DNA of 64,000 nucleotides, taken from JAVBSN01 sp031556525 (GTDB lineage Bacteria; Bacillota; Clostridia; Lachnospirales; Lachnospiraceae). Shown here in pieces: positions 45,541 to 54,261 of this stretch. The translations under genes were made by a program, and so were the position numbers. Position 1 is the stretch's first letter, and each line of letters opens with the position of its first letter. The notes under the pieces were generated by a model, which saw only the letters and a program-made list of their open reading frames with translations, did no database searches and had not been told where the DNA came from. The stretch covers positions 1 through 64,000 of the forward strand of contig JAVBSS010000006.1 in the NCBI GenBank assembly GCA_031556525.1. Reading direction: 5' to 3'.

Positions 45541-45657
45541 AAAAAACCAACTACCATCCATTTGCCTATAGTTTCTCCCTTACGGAAAACTTATAGTCAA
45601 CTGAATCGGCAGTTGGTAGAAACATTCATCCATTCTATGAATATATATACGTTAGTC
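45541..45657 (-). promoter_or_regulatory. Purine (guanine-type) riboswitch with overlapping terminator
   Basis: On the minus strand the purine aptamer signature is present in order: TATATAT (J1/2 region), P2 ATTCAT/ATGAAT with loop AGAATGG, invariant J2/3 GTTTCTACC, P3 AACTG/CAGTT with loop CCGATT, then GACTAT. GG in loop 2 can pair with CC in loop 3. C in GACTAT marks guanine rather than adenine preference. P1 pairs GGA..AAC..TATA with TATA.GTT.TCC. The terminator (ACCAACTGCC of 45608-45617 with GGTAGTTGGT at 45546-45555, then T's) consumes P3, so ligand binding should favour read-through. Loop 3 is one base shorter than usual and loop 2 departs from GATATGG. Confidence 0.82.
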
Positions 45658-45665
45658 CACAAAGA

Positions 45666-45694
45666 ATTGTATATTAATGCTATGGATTTGTCAA
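45666..45694 (-). promoter_or_regulatory. Sigma-A promoter of the riboswitch-flavoprotein unit
   Basis: TTGACA (45689-45694), 17-base spacer, TACAAT (45666-45671) on the minus strand; start near 45659, immediately before the aptamer. The -35 lies just downstream of the hydA stop. Confidence 0.88.
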
Positions 45695-45700
45695 GTAATT

Positions 45701-47392
45701 CTACAGTTTTCCTGCTCGATGTAATAATCTATGTTCCTTGCCACTTATTACATCCTTATAAGTCTGAGCTACGATTGGGTTATCGTCTGTAAATCTTATC
45801 TGTGACTGTCTATCAACAGCATATATTCCTTCTTCTCTGCATTTCTTAGTTCTCGGTCCTGCTGGAAGCGGTTGCCCTCCTCCTAGTATACAACCTCGTC
45901 TGCATGCCATTACTTCAACAAAGTCATAATGAGCTTCTCCCGCTTTTATCTTGTCTAGTATTTTGCCTGCATTAGCTAATCCATTTACTACTGCTATCTT
46001 AAGATCCCTGTCTCCTAGTTTAACTGTAGCTTCCTTGATTCCTTCTGTTCCTCTAATACCAGTAAAACTTACTTGAGATATTGTCTGATACTCGTTACCC
46101 TCTGATACATGACGTAATACTGCCTCAGTAACACCACCTGTAACTCCAAATATGGCAGCTGCTCCTGATGCTATACCAAATGGCATATCTGGTGCTTCTC
46201 CTTCTATCTCATTATAATTAATACCCGCTTGACGTATCATTCTTATAACTTCTATTGTTGTTAATACCTTATCTGTATCTTGTCTGCCATCAGTCATATT
46301 GTCATCACGTAGTATTTCGCCCTTCTTAGCAGTACATGGCATTATTGATACAACAAAAGTCTTTTTCTTTTCTTTGATATCATCTTGCCAGAAGTAATCT
46401 TTAACAACTGCTGAGAACATACCTTGAGGAGATCTACAACTAGAAATGTTATCTGCAAACTCAGGATATTTTGTCTCGCAGTATTTTACCCATGCCGGAC
46501 AACATGATGTAAATAACGGAAGATTCTCACCTTGCTCTAATCTAGTAATTAATTCTTTGGATTCTTCAACAACTGTTAAATCTGCCCCAAAGTTAGTATC
46601 ATATATTTTATCAAAGCCCATCATTCTAAGTGCGGCTACAAGTTTGCCCATAGTATTCTCACCCTTTGGCACATCAAACTTGTCACCTACTGCAATTCTT
46701 ACTGCTGGTGCAACTTGAGCAACTACTCTTACATTAGGATCTGCTATAGCTTCCCATACATCTGTTACATTAGTATGTACAGTTATTGCTCCTGTAGGAC
46801 ATACAACTCTACATTGTCCACATCCTACACAATCTGTATCGTTAAGGCACTTATCAAATGCTGGTGTAACTTCCATCTTAGATCCTCTATGAGCAAAATC
46901 TAGGGCACCTATACCTTGAATCTCTGCACAAGTTCTAACACAGTCACCACATAGAATACATTTATTAGGGTCACGTACTATACTTGGCGAACTCATATCA
47001 ATAGGAACTTCTTTTCTATTGTTAAGGAATCTTACTGCATGAACGCCAACCTTAAATGCAAGTTGTTGAAGTTCACAGTTACCATTCTTGGTACATACTG
47101 TACAATCCCTACAATGTGATGCTAATAACAATTCTATAATTAATTTTCTATACTTTCTAATCTTAGCTGAATTAGTCTTGATTATCATTCCTGCTCTTGG
47201 TTGCTCTGAACATGATGCGAAGATTCTTCCTCTATCATCTTCTACAACACACATACGACAAGCTCCATATACTGATAGCTCTGAATGATAACAAAATGTA
47301 GGTAGGTCAATGCCAGCCTTTCTAATAACTGCAAGTATATTTTTCTCGCCTTCTATAGGCACACATCTCGAATCAATAGTCATGTATTCCAC
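45701..47392 (-). CDS. hydA: [FeFe] hydrogenase catalytic subunit (bifurcating type)
   Basis: Reversible proton/H2 conversion at the H-cluster. Order in the 563-residue protein: N-terminal 2Fe-2S domain (CYHSELSVYGACRMC near 34), His-Cys3 cluster (HCRDCTVCTKNGNC near 93), two 4Fe-4S motifs (CILCGDCVRTC near 140, CVGCGQCRVVCP near 188), then H-cluster motifs FTSCCPAW (near 293), MPCTAKKGE (near 346) and MACRRGCILGGGQP (near 492). All ligands are present. The start is a GTG at 47390-47392 with AGGAGG upstream. It follows hydB by 12 bases; with hydB and hydC it should form the NADH/ferredoxin electron-bifurcating complex. Confidence 0.96.
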   Translation of the reverse strand: MEYMTIDSRCVPIEGEKNILAVIRKAGIDLPTFCYHSELSVYGACRMCVVEDDRGRIFASCSEQPRAGMIIKTNSAKIRKYRKLIIELLLASHCRDCTVCTKNGNCELQQLAFKVGVHAVRFLNNRKEVPIDMSSPSIVRDPNKCILCGDCVRTCAEIQGIGALDFAHRGSKMEVTPAFDKCLNDTDCVGCGQCRVVCPTGAITVHTNVTDVWEAIADPNVRVVAQVAPAVRIAVGDKFDVPKGENTMGKLVAALRMMGFDKIYDTNFGADLTVVEESKELITRLEQGENLPLFTSCCPAWVKYCETKYPEFADNISSCRSPQGMFSAVVKDYFWQDDIKEKKKTFVVSIMPCTAKKGEILRDDNMTDGRQDTDKVLTTIEVIRMIRQAGINYNEIEGEAPDMPFGIASGAAAIFGVTGGVTEAVLRHVSEGNEYQTISQVSFTGIRGTEGIKEATVKLGDRDLKIAVVNGLANAGKILDKIKAGEAHYDFVEVMACRRGCILGGGQPLPAGPRTKKCREEGIYAVDRQSQIRFTDDNPIVAQTYKDVISGKEHRLLHRAGKL

Positions 47393-47404
47393 TAGCTCTA
47401 CCTC

Positions 47405-49273
47405 CTAACATTCTATAGTAATTGCACCAAATGGGCAGTCTGATTCACAGGCTCCACATTTAATACATTTACTTGTATCTATTGTGTATGGTTTCTTAAG
47501 TTCTCCAGTTATTGCTCCTACAGGGCAATTTCTAGCACATTTCGAACAACCCTTACAGTTCTCAGGTATAATCTTATAGTTTCTAAGTGCTTGACATGTG
47601 CCTGTACGACATTTCTTCTCTAAAACGTGCTCTTCATATTCATCACGGAATAATTTTAATGTGCTTAATACTGGTAGGGCTGCACTCTTTCCTAATCCGC
47701 AAAGTGCTGTATCTGTTATTGCTGTTCCTAATTCTTCAAGCATATCTAGTTGTTCCATTGTTCCTTTTCCAGATACAATGTCTTCTAATATTTCTAGCAT
47801 ACGTTTTGTACCCTCACGACAAGGTACACATTTTCCACAACTCTCATTCTGTGTAAAGTTCATAAAGAATCTAGATACTTCAACCATACAAGTATCTTCA
47901 TCCATAATAACAAGTCCACCTGAACCTATCATTGCTCCCATCTTCTTTAAGGAATCAAAGTCAAGAGGCATATCAAGATGTGTTCCAATCAGACATCCAC
48001 CTGAAGGTCCTCCAATCTGAACTGCTTTGAATTCTTTACCTTCCTTAATTCCACCGCCTATATCGTATACGATTTCTTTAAGAGTTGTTCCCATAGGAAC
48101 TTCTATAAGTCCTGTATTGTTAATACTTCCTGTTACTGCAAATGCTTTGGTTCCTGGACTTCCCTGCGTACCAATACCCTTATACCAATCAGCACCATTT
48201 GTAATAATCATTGGAACGTTTGCATAAGTCTCAACATTATTAAGTACTGTTGGTTTTCCAAATAAACCTTGTTCAACTGTACGAGGTGGTTTAGTTCTAG
48301 GCATACCTCTCTCACCTTCAATAGATGCCGTAAGAGCACTACCTTCACCACATACAAAAGCTCCAGCGCCCCTATTAATGTGAAGTTTGAAGCTATATCC
48401 TGAACCTAATATATTATCACCTAATATACCTAATTCTTCTGCTTGAGCTATAGCAAGTTTTAATCTACTTATCGCTAAAGGATATTCTGCACGTACATAT
48501 ATATATCCTTCTCCTGCACCTACTGCATAACCTGCTATTATCATGCCTTCTATCATCTTATGAGGATCACCCTCCATAACGCTTCTATCCATAAATGCGC
48601 CTGGATCACCTTCATCACCGTTACATACAATGTAACGTGTCTTCTCTTCTTGTCTAGCTACTTGTTTCCACTTGTAGCCTGTCTGGAAGCCTCCGCCTCC
48701 CCTTCCACGAAGATTAGACTCTAGTATCTCATCTACTATACTAGCTGGTGTCATATCAAATAAAGCCTTCTCTAAGGCTTCATATCCACCTACTGCAAGG
48801 TATTCATTTATATGTTCTGAATCTATATGTCCACAATTCTTAAGTACTAATCTAGTCTGCTTTGCATAGAAAGGAATCTCTTCTTGAGCCTTATATTTAA
48901 CTCCGTCTATCTCATATAAAAGTCTCTCAACTGGTTGACCACCTAATATTGTTGTGTTATATATTTCTTCACAATCTGCCTCTGTAACCTTTATGTATAA
49001 ATAGTTATATGGCTCTATTCTAACCAAAGGTCCCATCTCGCAAAAACCATGACAACCGCTCTTTTTAACACCTATATGTGCAATCTCACTTCCAAACTCA
49101 ACAGATACATTATCATTATTTCCAGTTAGTTCACACATCTTCTCATATATTTTTGCTGAACCACCTGCAAGACATCCTGTTCCTGCACAAATAAGGATTC
49201 TACATTCTTGATTCTTAATAGTCTCTACTGCCGACTTGCGAAGGGCAGTTAACTCTTCTCTTGATGTTAACAT
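47405..49273 (-). CDS. hydB: Bifurcating hydrogenase subunit B (NuoF-like)
   Basis: NADH- and FMN-binding subunit. The 622-residue protein has a thioredoxin-like 2Fe-2S N-terminus (CAGTGCLAGGSAKIY near 29 and GCHGFCEMGPL near 74), the NuoF NADH/FMN core (LRGRGGGGFQTGYKW near 187, NGDEGDPGAFMDRS near 220), a 4Fe-4S site (SCGKCVPCREGTKRML near 480) and two C-terminal ferredoxin motifs (CKGCSKCARNCP, CIKCGACESDCP). Its ATG overlaps the hydC stop, with GAGAGGGGGAG upstream. Confidence 0.96.
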   Translation of the reverse strand: MLTSREELTALRKSAVETIKNQECRILICAGTGCLAGGSAKIYEKMCELTGNNDNVSVEFGSEIAHIGVKKSGCHGFCEMGPLVRIEPYNYLYIKVTEADCEEIYNTTILGGQPVERLLYEIDGVKYKAQEEIPFYAKQTRLVLKNCGHIDSEHINEYLAVGGYEALEKALFDMTPASIVDEILESNLRGRGGGGFQTGYKWKQVARQEEKTRYIVCNGDEGDPGAFMDRSVMEGDPHKMIEGMIIAGYAVGAGEGYIYVRAEYPLAISRLKLAIAQAEELGILGDNILGSGYSFKLHINRGAGAFVCGEGSALTASIEGERGMPRTKPPRTVEQGLFGKPTVLNNVETYANVPMIITNGADWYKGIGTQGSPGTKAFAVTGSINNTGLIEVPMGTTLKEIVYDIGGGIKEGKEFKAVQIGGPSGGCLIGTHLDMPLDFDSLKKMGAMIGSGGLVIMDEDTCMVEVSRFFMNFTQNESCGKCVPCREGTKRMLEILEDIVSGKGTMEQLDMLEELGTAITDTALCGLGKSAALPVLSTLKLFRDEYEEHVLEKKCRTGTCQALRNYKIIPENCKGCSKCARNCPVGAITGELKKPYTIDTSKCIKCGACESDCPFGAITIEC

Positions 49274-49752
49274 TCATTCTCCCCCTCTCTTAAACTCTTA
49301 ATTAACTCTGTAACCTTTTCTGGAGTCATTGAAGGGTGTACTTCATCATTTACAGTAAGTACTGGCGCTAGTCCGCAAGCACCTAAACATGATACTGTCT
49401 CAACTGTAAATAGCATATCTTCTGTAGTATTCTTATCTTTTGATAAACCTAATTCTTTATTAAGTCTCTCAAGTATAGACATAGATTTTCTAACATGACA
49501 TGCTGTTCCATCACAAACTCTTATAATATACTTTCCTTTCTTTTCAAAAGAAAAATTCTCATAAAATGTTGCAACACTATAAGCTTTTGCTTCAGTAATA
49601 TTAAGTTTACTAGCTATATATGTAAGCAACTGGGGCGGTAAATACCTATATTCTGTCTGAACATCTTGAATAATAGGTATAAGCCATCTTGGCTCTGTAC
49701 CATATAAAGCAATAATCTCATCTGCTTTATCATAATATGTTTTGTCAAGCAT
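49267..49752 (-). CDS. hydC: Bifurcating hydrogenase subunit C (NuoE-like)
   Basis: A 161-residue thioredoxin-fold 2Fe-2S protein of the NuoE family. Cluster cysteines: CDGTACHVR near 85 and CLGACGLAPVL near 124. Start at the ATG 49750-49752 with AGGAGG upstream, 2 bases before the end of the diguanylate cyclase frame's stop, so the two overlap by 8 bases. First of the three hyd genes. Confidence 0.95.
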   Translation of the reverse strand: MLDKTYYDKADEIIALYGTEPRWLIPIIQDVQTEYRYLPPQLLTYIASKLNITEAKAYSVATFYENFSFEKKGKYIIRVCDGTACHVRKSMSILERLNKELGLSKDKNTTEDMLFTVETVSCLGACGLAPVLTVNDEVHPSMTPEKVTELIKSLREGENEC

Positions 49753-51466
49753 AATTTTCCTCCTTAGCATTTGCTTTTATCTCTTTTTTATTTTCATACA
49801 TTTTACTATCTGCTTCTTTTTCAAGATTTGATATATTTTCTGCATTGATAATCTCACAATAGGCTACACCTTGAGCTATAGAAATCTTAAACGGATATTC
49901 TTCACTATCATTACATTCTCTAAGTAATTCATTAAATCTATCAAGCGACTGACTATATTTATTCTCAGGAGCTTCACCATATATTAATACAACAAATTCA
50001 TCTCCACCGATTCTATATACACTACCAACCTTACCAAAGGAGTTATCAATAATTTTGCCACATACTTTTATTAAATCATCTCCTGATGTATGTCCCCATT
50101 TATCATTAGTAATCTTAAGATCGTTAATATCTAATACCACCATTCCTAATTTGCTATCATCTGATTTTTCTGTAATATTATTTACTTTCTCAATATATGC
50201 AGTTCTATTTCCGAGTTCGGTTAAACCATCTTGATAAGCCAGTTTACTTATAAGTTCAGCTCTTGCACCTTGCTTCATCAATTGAATCATTCTGTATATA
50301 TTTCCTGTTCCTAGACAAATAATACAAAGGAGTAATCCTACCCTTATTACAAAGGCTCTATCCAGTACATCTTTAGATAAATATCTTATAAATTCAATAA
50401 ATACAGCAATTGCTAATATTACTATACCTATCTGCTGAAATATTATTGAAATGTCTATTCCATTTATATTTTTTCTATATTTTATAGCCTGTTTAACTAT
50501 AGAAATTACTAGTATTATACTAGCAAAACCATAAGTTATAATTGCTCCATTCAATGTTTGATGGTAATCCCATAGATTACACAATTGAAATATTGTAGCT
50601 ATTATTATATATCCTAGATTCAATCCACATAAAATCTTTACAAACTTGTTTCTAAAGGTTTTATAATTGGAATCCATATATAAAAACAATGGAATTCCAC
50701 CAGCTACTAGCATCATATTATCAATAACTTGAATCTGTCTTAAATTATTAGAGAATAGTTGAAATATATTTGTTTCAAGCATGCACCATATAGAACAACA
50801 GATAGAAAATAATCCTAAGTATAATATACTATAATCTCTCTTCTTAACATTCCAATTAACAACCATATTAGCTATTAAATATAAAACACCTACAAACAGC
50901 ATGAATATACTTATCAAAAGACCTATTGATTTGGAACCTATTATATGTATAACTATACTATCTTTACTTCCTAAGTAAGCATTATCTATCTTCACCCTGC
51001 CATCTTCATACGCCATGGTAATTACTATCTCTACTTCCTTACCTGCATCTTCTTCATAAATATTTACAACATTCCATCTTGTACCCGGAGAATGATTATA
51101 AAATGGTGCATTAGTTATATCTGTTGTATATACTTGTTCATCATCAATATATACTGAAACAAATGCATTTTTACTTCTAAATACTAATCCTTGATCACGA
51201 TCAATATTGTTTGGAATTGTATAAAATATACTTAACGTATCATCCGTTCCTCTAATCTCAGAAAAATCTACTACTTCTCCTTGATTATCAACTATGCTAT
51301 CTGTTACATCAACATACCCCTCTAGTCCATAAGAATCTTCTTTCTTGTCTCTTAATAGGATATTTCCTATAAGCAGAATAACCATTACAAATACCACTAT
51401 AAGATACATTAACAATGTTATTTTTCTATAATTTAATTTATCCTTCTTAAAGTTTTTATATTGCAT
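49745..51466 (-). CDS. Membrane diguanylate cyclase (7TM-type sensor, GGDEF)
   Basis: A 573-residue signalling protein. An N-terminal membrane helix (about 19-40), an outer ligand-binding-like domain (about 45-175), a block of about seven transmembrane helices (about 180-385, 7TMR-DISM-like layout) and a C-terminal GGDEF domain with YRIGGDEFVVLIYG near 490. The catalytic motif is intact, so c-di-GMP synthesis is expected. No RxxD inhibitory site is visible in the usual place before it. The last codons overlap hydC, linking c-di-GMP signalling to hydrogenase expression. The outer ligand is unknown. Confidence 0.9.
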   Translation of the reverse strand: MQYKNFKKDKLNYRKITLLMYLIVVFVMVILLIGNILLRDKKEDSYGLEGYVDVTDSIVDNQGEVVDFSEIRGTDDTLSIFYTIPNNIDRDQGLVFRSKNAFVSVYIDDEQVYTTDITNAPFYNHSPGTRWNVVNIYEEDAGKEVEIVITMAYEDGRVKIDNAYLGSKDSIVIHIIGSKSIGLLISIFMLFVGVLYLIANMVVNWNVKKRDYSILYLGLFSICCSIWCMLETNIFQLFSNNLRQIQVIDNMMLVAGGIPLFLYMDSNYKTFRNKFVKILCGLNLGYIIIATIFQLCNLWDYHQTLNGAIITYGFASIILVISIVKQAIKYRKNINGIDISIIFQQIGIVILAIAVFIEFIRYLSKDVLDRAFVIRVGLLLCIICLGTGNIYRMIQLMKQGARAELISKLAYQDGLTELGNRTAYIEKVNNITEKSDDSKLGMVVLDINDLKITNDKWGHTSGDDLIKVCGKIIDNSFGKVGSVYRIGGDEFVVLIYGEAPENKYSQSLDRFNELLRECNDSEEYPFKISIAQGVAYCEIINAENISNLEKEADSKMYENKKEIKANAKEENYA

Positions 51467-51651
51467 TTTTCACCCTCGATATACTTTTCCTAATAATTCT
51501 ATTATATTCATATTTGCAAATTATACAAGCAAGTTAGCCTTATATTTATATTAATTCTTATATATATTATAGCTTTCATGATTTGACAAACATTTACACC
51601 TTAATACTATTTTTGCATAAAATAAATTAAGGACGTGAAAGGAATATAATT

Positions 51652-52560
51652 ATGTATTTTATATTTGGTTTTCTAATTTTTATATTAGGCTTATTAAGCA
51701 TTATCATGTTCTTTAAAAGGCGAAGAATTATATGTAAAATATGTTGTATGTCTGTTGCTGCAAAATGTAAGTTGTTAAATGAATTAGTAGAACCTCTAGG
51801 ATATAGTTACAATTCACACTGGGACATTTTCTCTACTACATTAGACGCATGGCAAAAAGATTTTGGATATACAACCTTTTATGATAAGGCAGCGGCATTT
51901 TTTTCAATGGTATTTGATGCTGAACCAATATATTTTGATTATGACAATAAAACATGGTTATTAGAATTTTGGAAAGGTCAATATGGCATTAACACAGGAG
52001 GCGAAATAGGTATATATCATGCTGATGATATTATTCCAACCAGAGATTTATCCAAAACTATTTTCTATGGCGCTGACCCTGAAGAAATGCTTGATTTTTC
52101 TTTTCATATATATGGCCATAACGAACAACTTGCTTTTGTTCGTGATAGACATTGGTGGTTAACTAGCTTTTGCATGGGATTATTTTCTAACCCAAAAGAT
52201 ATAATAATGGATATATCTATAACCTTTCCTGATTACGAAATGATGAGTGCATTTGTTGATGCTTTAATCAATAGAGGTTACAAAAAATGTGGCATTACTA
52301 TATGCGGCCTTCGTGTTAATTTTACATTTATAACTTCTCATAGTTCAAAAAGCAATTGCTTCAGGCGCATATTATCTAGTTATTCTCAATTTAAAAATAG
52401 AATATTTTGCAAACTATTTTTAATGATAACTAATCCATTTTGCTCTTCTCTAGATAGATTATTATATTTATACTATTTCTTACCATTTGCCTTTCGTAAT
52501 TCTCTTAGAATGCATAGATTTAAAAAGAGAAAAAAATATCGAAGAACATGTTCTAGATAA
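51652..52560 (+). CDS. DUF4474 protein with N-terminal membrane helix
   Basis: A 302-residue protein. One hydrophobic segment at about 1-20, then a domain with WLLEFWKGQYGINTGGEIGIY near 103, which I recognise as the DUF4474 pattern, and a C-terminal half rich in Phe/Ser/Cys ending in a very basic tail (RFKKRKKYRRTCSR). Role unknown. GAAAGGA lies 9 bases before the ATG. It starts a short plus-strand block after the long minus-strand run. Confidence 0.8.
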   Translation: MYFIFGFLIFILGLLSIIMFFKRRRIICKICCMSVAAKCKLLNELVEPLGYSYNSHWDIFSTTLDAWQKDFGYTTFYDKAAAFFSMVFDAEPIYFDYDNKTWLLEFWKGQYGINTGGEIGIYHADDIIPTRDLSKTIFYGADPEEMLDFSFHIYGHNEQLAFVRDRHWWLTSFCMGLFSNPKDIIMDISITFPDYEMMSAFVDALINRGYKKCGITICGLRVNFTFITSHSSKSNCFRRILSSYSQFKNRIFCKLFLMITNPFCSSLDRLLYLYYFLPFAFRNSLRMHRFKKRKKYRRTCSR

Positions 52561-52646
52561 TATTGTATTAAAATATTTAATATTAATGAATAGTCCCTCT
52601 ATTATAAGAGAAAATAACTATATTATTATAATTGGAGGACATATTT

Positions 52647-52955
52647 ATGAATGAAGACAATAATCATTTAAAAGCTCTTCCTTTACAAGCATTAGACAAT
52701 ATTCCTACAGCTAAAGCTGATGCTAAGGAAATAGTTGCTCTTGTAAAAGAAAGCGGTAGGGTTACAGGTTACAAATTATCAGATGGAAATATTGTTGATA
52801 AGGTAGATGGTGTTGCACTTGCAAAACAAGGTGAAATTAAAGATGTTGGTATCGCCCACAGAAAAGATGAGGAATATCTTAAATCTATACCTGACGGCAC
52901 AGAAAACAATAACCTTGGCAATCTTCCATCAATATCAATGAAAAAAGATTATTAA
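52647..52955 (+). CDS. DUF3892 small protein
   Basis: A 102-residue protein with the DUF3892 pattern (GRVTGYKLSDGNIVDKVDGVALAKQGEI... EEYLKSIPDG). Biochemistry unknown. Start taken at the ATG 52647 with TTGGAGGA upstream. A terminator follows directly. Confidence 0.85.
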   Translation: MNEDNNHLKALPLQALDNIPTAKADAKEIVALVKESGRVTGYKLSDGNIVDKVDGVALAKQGEIKDVGIAHRKDEEYLKSIPDGTENNNLGNLPSISMKKDY

Positions 52956-52960
52956 TACTA

Positions 52961-52990
52961 AAAGGAGCTGTTCGCCAGCTCCTTTTCCAT
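52961..52990 (+). terminator. Terminator of the DUF3892 gene
   Basis: AAAGGAGCTG / CAGCTCCTTT perfect 10-bp stem with a 5-base loop, then TTCCATTT. It starts 5 bases after the stop. Confidence 0.85.
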
Positions 52991-53089
52991 TTATATCATA
53001 CCATACTTAGAGACTTTTTTCTAGTCTTGAATAGTATTTACCTCTATAGTAAATTAATAATTATTATATAATATTATAGGGGTGGTCTA

Positions 53090-53686
53090 GTGAATTATAA
53101 AATTGAAGATTTATATGTTCTAGTAAAAATGTTATCTGAAAAATACACAGGAAAATCCAGTACATCTATTACTTATGAGGTAGCCCAGCAGTTAATGGGT
53201 GCTATTATTTACTGTATAAACGAATATAATAATTCAAGTCATACTAGTAATAAGTCTGAACTTATAGACCAATCTATACAAACCTCTGCTAGAGAGGCTT
53301 ATGATATTGGTTATAATATGGTTATAGATAAGATTAAAGATGCTCATAATATATATAATAATCTGATACTTGATTTTAATCATTATGATAATGTTGCCTA
53401 TAAAGAAACTATAGTAGATGGAATTCCTGAATTTTTCAAATGGTATGACCCAAAACTTAATCCACAAAACAATATTATTTTGTATGATTATCCTATCTTG
53501 ACGGATCTACATCATTTACAAGGTATTGACTTAATGTATGAATATCTAAAATGTATTGAGTCAGAACAATCGTTACTTAAACAGTATTCTACGGAATATA
53601 TTAAAGATAGATTAAACGAATATCACCATGATTATGAAAATTTGTATATTAACATTTCAGAAATTGCACTTAGCCAAAGGGGGTAA
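53090..53686 (+). CDS. Hypothetical protein (partner of the DUF6323-like gene)
   Basis: A 198-residue, mostly helical soluble protein without motifs I can name; it may correspond to the N-terminal part of the DUF6179 family that usually accompanies DUF6323 in Lachnospiraceae, but I hold this loosely. Acidic and Tyr/Asn-rich. It starts with a GTG at 53090 with AGGGGTGG upstream and ends 5 bases before the next start, so the two are co-translated. Confidence 0.7.
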   Translation: MNYKIEDLYVLVKMLSEKYTGKSSTSITYEVAQQLMGAIIYCINEYNNSSHTSNKSELIDQSIQTSAREAYDIGYNMVIDKIKDAHNIYNNLILDFNHYDNVAYKETIVDGIPEFFKWYDPKLNPQNNIILYDYPILTDLHHLQGIDLMYEYLKCIESEQSLLKQYSTEYIKDRLNEYHHDYENLYINISEIALSQRG

Positions 53687-53691
53687 TATTT

Positions 53692-54252
53692 ATGGATAAT
53701 ATGTTTGAACTTATAATGCTTGAAAATCAAAAACACGAACTTCAAACTGTTCTTGAATGTAATACCAAAACAGCTAGATTCGGGTTAGTTTTATCTGAAG
53801 AAGAGGCTAAAGAGTTAACCATAGTTAAGAAGCAGACTTTAAAGGATGAAAGACGAGTTGAATTTGGTAATAGTATATTGCCTGAACTAATATATGCATT
53901 TTGTGATTCTCAATATATTACTCAAGATAATTATGTTGCTACCATTGCTGAATTACAAGAAATCTTCTATATGTTTAAAAATGAATCTATGGATGATTTA
54001 ACAGACATTGAATTACTTGAATTTATGAGAAAGCAATTTGAAGAAATATGCTTTGGCGATCTAGACTACTTAAAAACCACCTGTCTAGAAAGATATACCA
54101 GAGCTATTCGCTCTGGCTATCAAACTTTATCTCAAAAAAGATTACACGATGAATATTTTACTGCCGATAGAGATAATGAGTATTCTACATTTTCCGAAGA
54201 AACTCGTTGGGAATATGATTTATATATGTCCAGTCTAGAGGATACTTATTAG
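53692..54252 (+). CDS. DUF6323-like hypothetical protein
   Basis: A 186-residue helical protein that matches the DUF6323 pattern as I remember it: MDNMFELIMLENQKHELQTV at the start, FGLVLSEEEAKEL near 30, VEFGNSILPELIYAFCDSQYI near 56 (split across two helices), and ICFGDLDYLKTTCLERY near 120. No function is known. GGGGG site upstream; convergent with the SulP gene. Confidence 0.75.
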   Translation: MDNMFELIMLENQKHELQTVLECNTKTARFGLVLSEEEAKELTIVKKQTLKDERRVEFGNSILPELIYAFCDSQYITQDNYVATIAELQEIFYMFKNESMDDLTDIELLEFMRKQFEEICFGDLDYLKTTCLERYTRAIRSGYQTLSQKRLHDEYFTADRDNEYSTFSEETRWEYDLYMSSLEDTY

Positions 54253-54261
54253 TATTTCTAT

